Positions 33,524 to 46,346 are shown, counted from the stretch's first letter. The stretch is 64,000 bases of DNA from Sorghum bicolor (GCF_000003195.3 NC_012871.2:21272658-21336657); one strand, 5' to 3'. Made by a program: numbers and translations. The notes: a model not told the origin generated them from the sequence alone.

Positions 33524-36018
33524 GTTGGCTTTTCAATGTCAGGCTGTGCCAGAACAGGAGCGGTGGTCAGCAAATGGCGTAAAGTAGTGAAAGCGACTTC
33601 ACATTCCTGGGACCTCACAAACTTCACATCTTTTTGCAGTAGCTTGGTCATAGGCTTGGCTATTTTGGAGAAGTCTAGAATAAAGCAACGATAATATCCA
33701 GCTAGACCGAGAAAACTCCGAACCTCGTGCACTGAAGTCGGGGCCTTCCAATCAAGAACCTCCTGCACTTTTGACGGGTCAACAGAAATACCGTCCTTAG
33801 ATAGAATATGGCCTAAGAAAGGCACTTTCTTCAGCCAAAACTCACACTTGCTGAACTTGGCATAGAGCTGATGTTCTCGCAATCTAGTAAGTACAATCCG
33901 AAGGTGCTTCTCATGTTCTTGGGCATTTTCAGAATACACCAATATATCATCGATGAACACCACCACAAACTTATCTAGTTCAGGCATGAACACCGAATTC
34001 ATCAGGTACATGAAATGAGCAGGGGCATTAGTTAGACCAAAGGACATGACTAGATGCTCAAACAACCCATACCTGGTAGAGAAAGCCGTTTTAGGAATGT
34101 CTTCGGGTCGGATCTTGATTTGATGATACCCAGATCTCAGATCAATCTTGGAGAATACTTTAGCTTTTGCTAATTGGTCAAACAGGATATCAATGCGAGG
34201 CAGTGGGTACTTGTTTTTAACAGTCACGGCATTGAGCGGACGATAGTCTACGCACATACGTAGAGAATTGTCCTTCTTCTTAACAAAGAGAGCCGGACAA
34301 CCCCATGGGGAAGAAGTAGGCCGAATAAGACCTTTCTCAAGAAGTTCCTGCAATTGCTTTTTTAATTCTGCCAATTCGTTGGGTGGCATTCGATATGGCC
34401 TTCTAGAGATAGGTGCGGTACCCGGAATTAGATCAATTTTAAACTCTATGTCCCTGTCCGGTGGCAGACCGGGCAGATCCTCTGGAAATACATCCGGAAA
34501 CTCACACACTACAGGAATCTCTACCACCGTGAGTGGTCTAATAGCATTGGCAGCGTGACGGATGTCATCATTCTTGGGAAGCTGGACTAAGAAGGCTTCT
34601 TTGCTATCAGGCTCTCGCAACATGACTACCCTCGTGGAGGTGTCTATTAGCACCCCATGCTTGCTCATCCAATTCATTTCCAGAATAACATCTATCCCTA
34701 AGCCTAGCAAGATTACTAAATCTGCTGAATAATCACGCCCTTCAATGGCGATATGTACGTCCCTCACTACTTGATTTGTAGCAATTTGATTACCAGCAGC
34801 ACTAATGCAAAACTTGCCACTGTCAAGATCAACTACATGTTGTCCATGCTTAGATGCGAATGCTTGACTCATAAATGAATGCGAAGCTCCAGAATCAAAC
34901 AAGACAACTACAGGATGTTGATTGACAAGAAACATACCAGCGGTGACCACTTCACCTTCAGGGATTTCTTCAACAGTGGTACAGTGCACTCGGCCAGTAC
35001 GGTTGTTACCCCCAGCTGCAGAATTCCTCTTGGGGTAAGGGCAATCCCTCGCCCAATGACCAACTTGTTTGCAGTTAAAGCAGGGGCGGTTATCAGGGGG
35101 AATCTTGGGACTTCCTTGACCTGTGGCGCCCCTTGGGAGAGCAACTGTGAAGGACTTGCGAACTCCCGTCTTCACATTTGACTTTTTCTGCGGGGGCCTA
35201 TACCTTGTCACAGCATTTGGTGGGCGATAGGCCGGCTTATTTGTCACTGCAGTCTTGGACTGCGAAGCACCTGCCTCGTAGGCCCTCTTGCGGTTCTTGG
35301 ACGCGGCATACACGGCGTTGGAGTTCTCTTGAGTCAACGCATCACTCACAAACTCATTAAAGGTAGTACTCTTGTTACCAGCCATGTTCTTGGACAACTT
35401 GGGTCCCAGTCCCCTCTTGAAACTTGCAAGCTTCTTGGCTTCAGTGTCAACCATTTCAGGAGCATAGCGAGACAAATTATTAAAAGCATGAAGATACTCA
35501 GTCAAGCTTTTAGTGCCCTGTGTCAGGTTCATGAACTCAGTGTGCTTGATAGTCATTATGCCTTGGGGAATATAGGTGTTCCTGATAGCAGTTTTGAACT
35601 GATCGCAGGTCACATCAGCATTGGCAGGCAAGCTGGTTCTGTAATGACTCCACCAGACACCTGCTTTGCCCGCCAACTGGTGGGCTGCATATTCTTCCTT
35701 TAGCTCTTCAGTCACCCTCAGCAAGCGGAACTTCTGCTCGAGAGTGTTGAGCCATTCATCAGCTTCTAGAGGTTCAACAGCCTCCTTGAAAACTGGTGGC
35801 TTCGTGTCTTGGAAATCCTTGAAGCTACTGTGCTAATTTGCCTCTCTGCCTTGACGGACATGGCGACCACCCCGGTTCTACTGCACCATAGTCTGCATGG
35901 CTTCATTGAGCAGTCGCTGGCCCTCAACAAGAGTTGCCAAGAGCTCCGCAGGCGTAGGCGGGGGAGGAGGTGGTGGTGGCAGCACCTCATTGTGACCGAA
36001 GCGAGTGTTGCGAGCCAT
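33505..36018 (-). pseudogene. gag-pol: element G gag, protease and reverse transcriptase
   Basis: Gag starts at ATG 36018 (MARNTRFGHNEV, then eight prolines). TAG codons at 35878-35880 and 35833-35835 interrupt it, and the frame is then open from 35832 to 33505. A retrotransposon Gag domain follows ([12 protein letters not shown], then [13 protein letters not shown]), with one zinc knuckle, [14 protein letters not shown]. The protease has the active-site [14 protein letters not shown] shows [43 protein letters not shown] and the catalytic FIDDILVYS. The frame ends in a deletion that removes the catalytic start of RNase H. Both gag stops could be CAG-to-TAG changes. The ATG directly follows a splice-acceptor-like CTTGTGCAG. 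Confidence 0.88.
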
Positions 36019-36419
36019 CTGCACAAGGCACACCAAGTGACCATTTAGGACAACAGATATAATTGCCATGAACCTCAATTGCTGCCATACGGAATTTAAT
36101 GAAGTAAATTCACATAATTCAAGGCACAATAATCCAGGTACGACAAGAGAATATCATCCACGACACTTGGTTATTCCCGCGAACATTCACAGCCACAATT
36201 CACAAGGATTAAAGACATTGCAGAGAATTATTTAAGCTCAACATAAACATGGAGCATCACAAAAAAATACATAGGGTTACATAGAGTCACTGCCACAACT
36301 TAAGTCTTACAGGAGGGGCGCCACAACCAGATACATAGAGTCTCAGCTGAATTTCAGATTACATGTCCATTACATAGAGAGACGGAAACAGATACATGAA
36401 CATGAAAATCATTGCTAGG
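36019..36419 (-). other. spacer between the extra ORF and gag in element G
   Basis: Four hundred bases with stops in all frames and no motif. Its end, CTTGTGCAG before the gag ATG, resembles a 3' splice site. Confidence 0.5.
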
Positions 36420-37343
36420 CTACATATCCTCTTCAGATTCACCATTAGAAATTATGCCATCATCCTGATCTTCCTCACTGGGAGCTTCTTCATGATTAAA
36501 AGGAACTGAGTGTGGAATAGGATTTATGATATTATTTAGGCGATGGACATCTAACTACAGCTCAGCAATCCTAGTAATCAGCTCTTCCTCTCTCATTTCA
36601 GCATGGAATAAAGCTCTAACTCTAGCAGCTTCCCTATTTTCAGCCAAGCGCATAGCCTCATCTCGCTCTCTAGTCATCTGCATCATGCGGGCTTGTGCTT
36701 CATTGCGCTCTCTAACTGCATTTTCGACTTGGTTGTGGCGGGCTTGCAAAGCGGTATGATAGTTTTGGATTTCAGCTTGTGCATCGCTAAAAGCCTTGCG
36801 GTGCTTGCGCACGCGCTTGCGCAGTTTGCGCTGCCCAACTTGAGCTTGTTGGAGCGCTAGCATAGCTTCTATGTAGGTATCCTGGCGTACATAGTACAGC
36901 TTAAGTACCGCCAGCATGGCACTCATGGCAGGGCTAGAGCTATATCCTAGCATGGTTTCTCTCATTTCTAGAGGCTCAGTTCCTATCTGGGACACAAAAG
37001 TGTCAGTCACACTCACTATAGGAAATGATCCAGCTGGGCCATTAATTAGCTCATCCCCATAGTCTTGGCATATCTCCAGCAATACTTCTAAGGCTGCTAC
37101 TTGGGCACCCTCCTAAGGAGTTTGACCATCGGACTCTACTATCCAACCTAGCCACTGTGGGTTATTTGGACAAGGGGGAACTGTAATCTGGACATCTACC
37201 CAAGGTAAGCCTCCTGCATGCTCAGACTCGGTCCAAGTGTACTTAGGTGGATCCTCATATCCAACTGAACTTAGCACCCTCCACAACAAAGTAGGAGTGC
37301 CAAACATGTCCAGGAAAGTCTCACTTGCGTGTGGGGCTGCCAT
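36420..37343 (-). pseudogene. extra ORF upstream of gag in element G (307 codons with two stops)
   Basis: The frame starts MAAPHASETF at ATG 37343, passes TAG codons at 37113-37115 and 36555-36557, and ends at TAG 36420-36422. Residues 1-75 look globular (LLWRVLSSVGYEDPPKYTW, then VDVQITVPPCP). The middle has LEICQDYGDEL and GPAGSFP. Residues about 150-265 are a long coiled coil rich in Q, R, E and A, and the end is strongly acidic (SEEDQDD). There is no gag, pol or membrane motif, and I cannot name the family. I believe similar proteins with a WxVL...EVTVPA-type N-terminus are common in grass retroelements, but that is from memory. It lies between the primer site and gag. The ATG directly follows TTTCTACAG, a good splice acceptor. 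Confidence 0.6.
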
Positions 37344-38260
37344 CTGTAGAAATACCACATTTGAGTAAGGGAGATTAATTACAAGGAAAGGTAAATAGAT
37401 ATATTTTCAGAATTTAATACTTAAGTAGTGCATAAGGAATGTATGAATGATTCATGATGCATGTACATTCCATACGTCCTTTCTATTCCTAGAAGAAGGT
37501 ACTAACGGTATAGTCGGTGGCATACATACGTGCACTCCTTATACGCAACTACACGGTCTACACGTTTCGTTGTTAGTGTACCTACAAAAAATTTCATTTC
37601 AGCCCAACCCCACAATAGTATATGTGCAGAAATGTAAATCCAATCATCAATAATCAAGCTAGATACTCTGATATATATTCCCGAACATATATCGCAGCAC
37701 ACTACCCATTTGGGATACCCCCACATATACATCAAATATGTATACATGGCTGCACCTACTACCCACAATTAAGTACCTTCATATATACATGTGTGAAACA
37801 TGTAAATATTCCAGTAACCACAGCTAACACTCCCCTAGACCGACGGTTGGGCGGTCATGCTCTCACAGCTCACACTTACCGTGGCGTAGAGGCATATAGA
37901 TCCATATATTACCACTCAAGCAAGTGGCATCCATACAATTTCACGCCGTATGGACGACGAAAGAAAACAAACAATGCTTACCATGGCGTAGAGGTATGTG
38001 ATCCATTCATTACCACTTAAGTAAGTGGCATCCATATTATTGCATGCCATATGGACGACGAAAGGAAAAACCCCCAGGTTAGTAATATTAAGCCACCTAG
38101 AAGTCCTTATATGGGCATAAAGGGTATGACCACTGGCATGGTATAAGTTATTAAAACATTTTTAAAACAGCCCTATGTTTAGTCTAATTTGCTAAATTAG
38201 CTTGGAAAAACCAACTTCATTTGTTTTTAAATACATCTATGATGGTTAAATGCTTAATCT
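37344..38260 (-). other. leader of element G, no coding sequence seen
   Basis: About 0.9 kb between the primer site and the extra ORF. It contains short near-repeats (ACCATGGCGTAGAGG or CCGTGGCGTAGAGG, and AAGTGGCATCCAT; 37876-38050) of no known meaning, and small ORFs without motifs. A splice donor would have to lie here if the acceptor before either ATG is used; I cannot choose one. Confidence 0.5.
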
Positions 38261-38273
38261 TGCTCTGATGCCA
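38261..38273 (-). other. primer binding site of element G
   Basis: On the minus strand TGGCATCAGAGCA lies just after the 5' LTR. It differs by one base from TGGTATCAGAGC, the initiator tRNA-Met site normal for Tekay/Del elements. Confidence 0.82.
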
Positions 38274-38275
38274 GC

Positions 38276-41200
38276 TATAACAGAACCGTCCAATTTATAA
38301 GAATTCAAGTGAATTAGCGACCACGGAAGCAGTCAAGCCAATGGACTTGAACCCATATAAACCCGGTAGTCCGACGAAATCTCAAAAGACCTCGATTCAA
38401 CCAATATACAACCAAGATCGTACATGATCAAGCATCGCCATCACAGATTACATTCATTCACCACAGAACATAGTTTTACATCACATCAGAGTTTAAAAGA
38501 GGTTATTACAAACCAGAGTAGTAGTGGAAACAAAGTAGTTTTAAAACATCACACACTCAGTTTAAATTACATGCCAGATCCATGGTCAAACCTAACAAAA
38601 GCACAACTGAAGATAAAGAAGGTGATCACGCCCATGATCTATTCATTGTCCGCAGCCGGATGATGACAGTTAGCACAGTAGCCGTGGTAAACGACATCAT
38701 CTGCAACATGGGTAAATAAAACCCTGAGTACGAGAATGTACTCAGCTAGACTTACCCGTCGCAAACCAAAAATAAAGTAACACCAATGAGTATGCAAGGC
38801 TGATCTTTGTGGACTGGTTTAACTCACCTTTTTGCATAAAAAAGCTTTAGTTGTAAGTAACCCATTTATAATATTCCGCAGCAGGTTTATTACTTAACAA
38901 CTATCCACTAGATTAGCACATGTTCTAAGCATACACTTGAGTATTTAAGCATCACAATAATAACCATATCCGGATTATCACCTAGCTATCAACATTCTCA
39001 TCATAACCATTAAGTTTATTTAGTGAGTTCTACGTGTGACTGCCCGAGTCAAGTTCTCACTATACGGGAGAGACGGCGATTGGAATCGATTCCTATCCAG
39101 CTGGAGGGGTATTCCTAACACTCACCCAAGCATACTTCATGAGGGCAGCTCGGATCACCTTTAGCACAACTCCGGACCAATTCGCGGGTCCGTACGGCGC
39201 CGCACCCCCAGGGACCGCCAATCTGCCAGGGTCAGGACTCTAACCTGACACCTCGGTCTTACGCCATTGACTCCCCGCACATCCTTACTACCAACCGGGG
39301 TGCGCACTTTAACCAGATCGGGGTATCCGGCCGGAGATGCACTCGTAGGCTTCGCGGTCGGAACGACTTATCCGGCCAGCTAAGTGGTAGGCATGCGTTC
39401 AACATGACACGAGGACGTTACAGTGAATCGGTCCTTAATCGACATAGACGGGGATAGATTCACACCCAAGACCTCCATGCCTTGTTGCTGCACTATCTTC
39501 ATCCCGCCCGGTCTCAAGTTTATTATTGGCACATGGTTATTTCCACGATAGCAAATATAGCCAACCGTGATCCGCATCCACCTAACTCTCGCAGGTGACA
39601 GGAAATCACCCGGCTTCTACCGAGCTAAGCATGGCTAAGCATTATTTTGATCCTGGACCTATTTAGGTGAGGTATGAGGTGGACAAGGTAGTCATAATGC
39701 AGCAAGGGTGTCATATCAATGCCTAACACTTAATGCAACAATACATAACCATAGTCAATTGATAGCTGGACATGGTAACAAAATAGTAGGAGGCTTATAA
39801 TGCTCCGGGGCTTGCCTTCGACATAGGTGGACGGGCGGTGGTCGGGACACTCCAGCAAGTCCTCCTCCTCAGCTCCTTGAGGTGGCTCCCCTTGTGGACC
39901 TTCCGATTCCGGCAGCTCGAACTCCAAAACGGTCACGCCCTTGGGTACACCTATGTAGACAAGGAGATAAATATAGAGAATGCACATATGATACATGATG
40001 TCATGATGAAGAGCTAAAGAACACACAACAAGGTGTAAGCATGAGCATAAAATCCTAAAGTTAAGTGAATTATAGAATAACAAGTAAGTGCATACTTCTT
40101 CTCTGGTAGAGAGGCTAACTAGACAAGTTAATCAACCTTAGCTACTCCTACTCTGTCACTGGTTTCATAGACAACCCAATTGTCACAAGTTTCAGCTATA
40201 ACTTAAGCATCAGTTGGCCAAACTAAGTAAGTAGATATTTTCTAGAAAGCTTAGCAAATTGTCTACAATTCACTTTAAGACATCCCAGAATGATTCCCAA
40301 CCAAAATGAGCTAAAACATACAAAGTTGGCTGGCTGTCCTGGAAAATCCAGAGAGCAAGCACTTTGCAGCAGCTACTTGTAACATTCATAACTTTAAATC
40401 TACTCAACCAAATGTCATGAAACTTGGACACGAAGTAGATAAGCAAGTTAGCTACAAGTTTGTTGTAGACAAGTTTCCAAGAAAACATCATATTCAAATA
40501 GTTCTTAAGCAATTGCTATCAGCTACCCAGCATCGCTATAGGAAAGGCATAAATAGCAAAAATAATATTTTGCACATAACAAGAATGTACCAAAGGGTCA
40601 GTCCAAATGCACCAGTAGATAGAACATGTCTAAGAAACACTAGGAACATCATGGCAAGGTCTAAACTCATTTCTATCATCACCTTTTTCATTTATTTAAT
40701 TATTAAGGTGATTTAATGAAGATGCATCCCAAGTGCTCCAAGAATTCTAAGAAAATTACAGCAAGTTACCTAAGCTAACATAAGGTTAATGTAAAATTTT
40801 CAGGGCATTTGCACATGCAGCTTGTGAGATACAAAAATAACAAGCTAGCAAAGGCATGCAAGGCATAAATGTGAAACCCTCTTAAACAGTGTCAAACAAC
40901 AGATTTCAGATTTTTCCTAGCTTTATTTACACATGAGTACAACACTCAGCAAATTTCACCACAAAAAGAGTTATAACTTATTTATTAAAAATACCACAAG
41001 AAACTCTTGTTTGAACAAGAAATATTTATAACTTCACAATGAGACCTCCAAAAATCATGATAAATTTATCAGAGTCTATTCATGTCATAAGTAACAACAC
41101 TCTAAATTTGCATGGCCACCAGATCAACAGATCTCAAGATATAGTTGTCTCCTATATAATAAAGATTAAATCATATATATTTATTTCTGCAAAAACATGG

Positions 41201-42769
41201 CATTTTCATATTTTGAATAAAAACTAGACTTATACAGGAACCTAACAAAATTGGAATCACATCATTTGGATCTCTAATACTCAAGATATGAATTTTACAA
41301 AAACAACACAGAATCTGCAAAACAGTGAACTAGGGATGTGAGAGGGAGAGACTGACACACGGGACCCACGCGACAGAGAGACAGAGACAGAGGAGATGCT
41401 CGTCGCCGGTGAAACGCGACGACGGCGAGGTCTCGGTCGGATCCAAGGGTATCTACGTGTTCCTCTCCTCAAGGCGACTCTGTTGACCTACTTCACTCGC
41501 GCTCTACTGGACTCTAGGGTGCTCGCCGTCGTGAATGGCGGCTCGGCGGCGCTGCGGGCGATACACCGGCGTGCATGGCTGATGCCGTCCCGGTTGAGGT
41601 TCACGCCGAGCATCAGTGAGCCAAGGGAAAGCGATAGGGACAAGAATGAGCAGAAATGGTGGAGCAGAGAGGCCTGGCCACGTCGCCGGTGAGCTCGGGC
41701 GGAACTCCGGCGAGGGAGAACGGCTCGAAGCTCGGCAATGCCGCCTTACCCGTGCTCGACAGTGGCCAAGGAGGTGACACCGAGGTAGAGGAAGCCTTGG
41801 CGTAGCTTTTGGCGAGCTGGCTTGGCCGGCGACGCGGTGGAGCGGCCGGGAAAACTCGCCGAAGCGCGGCGGAGCTCGTCGAGGCGATGGCGGAGCGAAA
41901 TGGGAGGCTCTGGTGGAGTGGGTGTCGCGTCTGAGGCACGGGGTGGCTCCGTGGCGGCTTGAGGGCTTCGTCCAAGCTGACAGGCGGGACCGTCGATGGT
42001 GTACGGCCGACACCTGGCCGGACACGTGGCGGCGGACGGCGTCTGTCCAAAACTGAATCGATGATTTAGTCACCGTCGTCAGTGACTGAAACCCGAAGTT
42101 TAACAATGTTTTACTCTTGATCCACTCGGCGGTTTTGGCTCCAGTTTGCTTCTTTGGTTAGAGCTATGTGAGATCTACAAGTTTTTCTATAGGATCAAAG
42201 TCTAGTTCAGCCTAGATTTCAATCTACAAAGCTCCCAAGTGACCTACCTCGAAACTGCGTTGTCACAGACTTAGGCAAAATTGGCTAAGTGTAAAATCAG
42301 CCCTGATTTCTGCCTTGTGAGCAACTTTTGAATGTGTTCCATGCTTTTTCATGAAAAGTCATCAACATAACTTTTGTAGCTTATGAAATTTACTACAACT
42401 TTTTTTTAGGTGTCATTTACATGCAAGATCTGTAACATCAGTTTCATAAAACATCTTTCAAAAGAGGTCTTGGGGGTCAATTAAGTCAATCTACGGTTAA
42501 CCATGACTTAGGGGCATTTTTGGCCAAAACCTCCAACATAAACTTTGTTCAAAAATGTTGTTCTAAACATGATTAAAGTATTTTGGAAGACAATGTACAC
42601 TTGTATGCATTGGTCACCTACTAGTACCACTCAAATCAAACCACACAAGTAATTTAATCATACATGGGACAACATATGACCATGATGGATGCTTATGAAT
42701 GAGCATGATGATGCTTATGTTGATGCAATGCTTATGGTTAATATGCAAGCTAACACTAGGAGTGTTACA
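38276..42769 (-). repeat. 5' LTR of element G (4494 bp)
   Basis: It aligns with the left LTR throughout. Its internal terminus reads ...TTATA where the other copy has ...TTACA, a single change in the terminal CA. The 200-codon open frame of the GC-rich block is at 41504-42106 (minus). Confidence 0.93.
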
Positions 42770-42774
42770 AGCTC
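42770..42774. repeat. target site duplication AGCTC, right of element G
   Basis: Matches 27233-27237. Confidence 0.92.
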
Positions 42775-43852
42775 CGCGCCTTCGCCGCGCCGAGCCCCGA
42801 CCCCGCGACGCTGTCGTCCGCAAGCCGCGGCCGCGCCGTGGAAACTGCGTCCATGCCGGCCGTGGTGACCGCGACCTCCTCGACCCCGACATGTACCTCA
42901 TCGCCGCGGCCACTACGCCTCCATCCCCGTCCTCACCACGGTCACCGCGTCGAGCTCTCGTCCGCGTGGTCATTACGGCTAGCAGGAGCCCGAGCACCAC
43001 CACTGGCGCCCCCGCAACCCACGACGCCGTGCGCGACCTCCTCGGCTCCGGCCACGGCCGACCTGAAGCCCGCGACGCCCACGCCCTCGCCACCGGCCCG
43101 TCCTGAACCGTGAGTCCGCGACGCTCGCTGCTCCACCGAACCGTGGCATCATCTGTGTCAAGCCTGCAGCGTCACTGTTCCCCCCCCCCTCCCCGTTCAC
43201 CACTGCCGGTCAGCCACCAAGCTGAAGCTTCCCCCTATTTATCCTTTTGTCTTGATCTGTTGAGGCCGACCTTCGTGTTGTGTTCTTCCACTGTCACAGG
43301 GGAGCAGTGGCTTTGCTATACCATTTTGCTGGAGCTGTGACGTCTCCTGGATCGTGCTGCCATGCCATGGCCAACTCCGACCTCCATCAGCAAACCCTAT
43401 GCGGACCAGGACATGCTGCAGCTAGCCAAGTGCACCTGGGCACTCCGCGACAAGCCTCGTCTGCCCCGCCATTGTCAAGGTTGACCCTTTTTGCACTCAG
43501 CCGACGCCCTTCATGATGTCAACAAACCCTTGCCCTTCTTTTCGATATCATACCTGCCATGTATCTTGCTCATGTATGCATCATGATCTATCTATATATC
43601 TATCACTGTCTATTTGTGCCTGTGTCATGCCTTCGTGCCGGTCTATTTATCTATCTGTTTATCTATCTCTGTTGGTCGCTATGGAAATGTGCTACTCCAT
43701 TTTGTCCTTGTGTTGGTCGTGGCGTTGTGGTTCTTTGTGCGTTGGTTCTTGTGTGTGTGTGCTATCGTCTGTGAACCGTGCCTTCGAGCCGGTCGGGGAA
43801 ATCGTAATACGTTTGATCATTTCGATCGTGGGTACGTCCCGTCATGATCGCA

Positions 43853-44023
43853 ATGCCGAGCGTAACTCATTTCCCCGTGTTTTGTTGACTTCGTCGCGCT
43901 ACGCTTGTTAGCTCCTATTTCTGTCCCTCAGATATGGCCATCGTGGACCCGTTGTCGTTAACGACGCGGTTCTTACCCGCACACTCGAGACCTAAGTGGC
44001 CTAGTCTAGTGGGATACAGATTA
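43853..44023 (+). repeat. inverted repeat arm 1 in solo LTR F (171 bp)
   Basis: It is the reverse complement of 45314-45484 with about six mismatches over 171 bases. The arms are 1290 bases apart. Similarity stops abruptly at both edges. Confidence 0.88.
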
Positions 44024-45313
44024 GGAGCAACCCTTGTGGAACAGTCGGAAGCCAACTCGTTAGGTGGAGCTCATGGCTGCGAGTCACCTCGCCATGGTCA
44101 TCGGGCTTTACCTTGTTTATCGCATGTTTATCTTATCCGTCTCATATGCTTATGCCACCTAGACCCTGACATTTCCCTTAGTTCCGCGGTGACAACCGCA
44201 TCGCCTGGAACTATAGGAACAACCCTGTGCCGATTTATGAGTTGGAGTAGATCGTGGGGTCGTATCTCTTTTTATCCAACCGTCATTCATTCCACGATGA
44301 GTTGGTCGAAAGAGTATGAACTCCATTCTTCTCTCTTGTTCTCAATCCCTGCCGATCTAGTAAGATGTGGATTGAGCCCCTTATTACTTGTTTGATGTTT
44401 TGTTTCCAATCCCGCGATTCCCGTCGTTGCTATGGCGAGCGGATCAATGGAAAGCGAAACCCGTGTCTTTTCTTGCCTTTTTGGTTCTTCATGCTTAAAC
44501 TCTTGTATGCTTGTAACTATTTGACCGTAGCATTTCTTTGGTTTTTGCGGTGACAACCGCACTGCTAAGAACCCTAGGGATGTCTTAGTGCATTTAGTGC
44601 ACCTAGGTTGTGGTACCCTACAAGTAGTTTGAGCACTCGTGCTCTTGTGTGTCACTCTTTCAGATTCCCCGTCTCTTACCATGGCGAGTGGATTGGATGG
44701 AGTAGACCACTTTCCCTTTTTTCTCTCTTTGTTCCACCCTCTCTTGGCTCTCGCCAACTACCATCGTGTATGGGTTAAGATAGACCGGAACTACTCGTGC
44801 TCGTAGTCTTTTCGTCCCCGTCGATCTCTGTGACGCTTGGGTCAAAGGGCCACTAGCCGTGGTGTTTGCTTAGGATGAGTTAGGGTCTATGCTATTTATT
44901 AAAGCTGAAGTACCGGCTAGGCGAAGACTCCAGCTTGCACTTAGTGAACAACCATTCCTGTTTCTTTTAGCCCAGGGATCGGACATCTGCCGAGAGGGCA
45001 AAGTCGTTATCCTTTCGGTGCTCTTTTAGTGTAGTTGTTCTTTGGTGTTTTGTCAACTCTTTTCACGATCTTTCTAGGTCTAGTGGTTTGATTGTTTTGC
45101 CTTGTTTGTCGCTTTCGAGGTAGTTGTTTCGGTTAGCGTTGATCAGATCGGAACCCGTTGAAGAAAGGACATGCAGATGGAATAAGGACCTCAGATGAGA
45201 ACGACTACAAGTGCACTGAGGATCTCAGAAATGACATTCAACAGGTGCCACGTCCCACCCAACCTCGTAGAATCCTATTAGGCATGCAATAATGTAGATG
45301 CTAGTGCTTTACC

Positions 45314-45484
45314 TAATTTGTATCCCACTAGACTAGGCCACTTAGGTCTCGAGTGTGCGGGTAAGAACCGCGTCGTTAACGACAACGGGTCCACGATGGC
45401 CATATCAGAGGGACGGAAATAGGAGCTAACAAGCGTAGCGTGACGAAGTCAACTAAACATGGGGAAATGAGTTACGCTCGGCAT
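45314..45484 (-). repeat. inverted repeat arm 2 in solo LTR F (171 bp)
   Basis: The partner of 43853-44023. Equal length and sharp edges suggest one inverted-duplication event rather than chance. Confidence 0.88.
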
Positions 45485-46346
45485 CGGCCTAGGTGGGGCG
45501 CTCCACCAATGATGGTGATCTTGTGGGTAGTGCAAACCTCTGCAGAGTTTTGGTTGATCGATCGATACATATGCCGTTTACGGCTATGGACCTTTCCTAT
45601 GTTTCCGCTTCACTTGACTAGTGAGAGGAGTCCCTTCTACCTTCCCCTGGGTTTGTGTTGGATCCGGCGTTGGCCGTTGAGGCAAGGCACGAGCGGGAGT
45701 CGTACTTGCCGCCTAGAGAGTGAGAGTGTGGTGAGATGAGTGATGGGATGGATGGATGGATGTGTGGATGAGATGGAATGAAACTTGATGAATTATTATT
45801 ATGAAATATTGATGAACTTGTATAGGAAAAACTACAGCCATATATATAGGCCTCTTGATCTACCCTTTGCATTCCACTTACCACAAAGCTTACGCAAAAG
45901 CATAGGGTGGGAGCCAGTGGCCAGTACAAATCGCACTGAAAATTGTTTAGCAGGTTTTGAACGTGGTCTATGACGATAACTACGAAGAATAGAAGGATTA
46001 GGTGGTCTCGTTCCTACGCTCAAGTTTGGTTCAGAGATGAAGGCTACGCCCGCTGATAAACTACGCCGACTTTGATGATTGCTCGTGAAGGAGGAGCCTT
46101 CTCCGCTGACGTGCTACATCGACTCTGATAAAGACCCGTGTGTGTTTCCACTAGAAAAACAATGTAATAGGCTTGTTGACCAAGAGTTATAAAGTAAATG
46201 TGTTGTAATTTTATTTTTCTACAATGTATGACTATGATAACAGCTGATATATGATAATGTGATGGCTCAATTTCTGAATTATCACATTATAATTCGAACC
46301 CTCTGGATTTTCCCCTTTGTGGAAAAATATAGGTCGTTTCACCCAC

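Larger units (their letters stand above)
27238..42769 (-). mobile_element. element G: Tekay/Del-like Ty3 chromovirus, 15,532 bp, minus strand
   Basis: LTRs of about 4.49 kb flank a 6.5 kb interior with, in order on the minus strand, an extra ORF, gag with one zinc knuckle, protease, RT, RNase H, integrase and a chromodomain-like end. The primer site is beside the right LTR and the polypurine tract beside the left. The LTRs differ at about 2.5% in the first 200 bases, which suggests about a million years at the usual grass rate. Pol is broken by stops, a frameshift and a deletion in RNase H. Very long LTRs and a pol frame running into the 3' LTR fit the Tekay/Del group. Confidence 0.93.
25887..46341 (+). 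mobile_element. solo LTR F (about 4.9 kb without the G insertion)
   Basis: The outer ends are TATAACATCC (TG changed to TA) and GTCGTTTCA, flanked by CCCAC on both sides. Without element G and one copy of its duplication the length is about 4918 bp, and there is no internal coding region, primer site or polypurine tract, so this is a solo LTR left by recombination. It has a GC-rich middle (26330-27237 plus 42775-43200) like other chromovirus LTRs. The ORFs in the GC-rich part overlap on both strands and have no motifs. It also holds a 171-bp inverted repeat. Confidence 0.7.

Noticed and set aside
38424..38663. 79-codon plus ORF repeated at 27386-27625
   Set aside because: Part of the G LTRs, antisense to the element, no motif. 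The repeat is due to the LTR pair.
42614..43516. Several ORFs that look like a GC-rich gene
   Set aside because: This is the continuation of the same LTR block after the AGCTC duplication of G. Frames overlap on both strands and none has a recognisable domain.
45740..45775. GGAT microsatellite as a regulatory or satellite element
   Set aside because: A short simple repeat in LTR F; no further structure.
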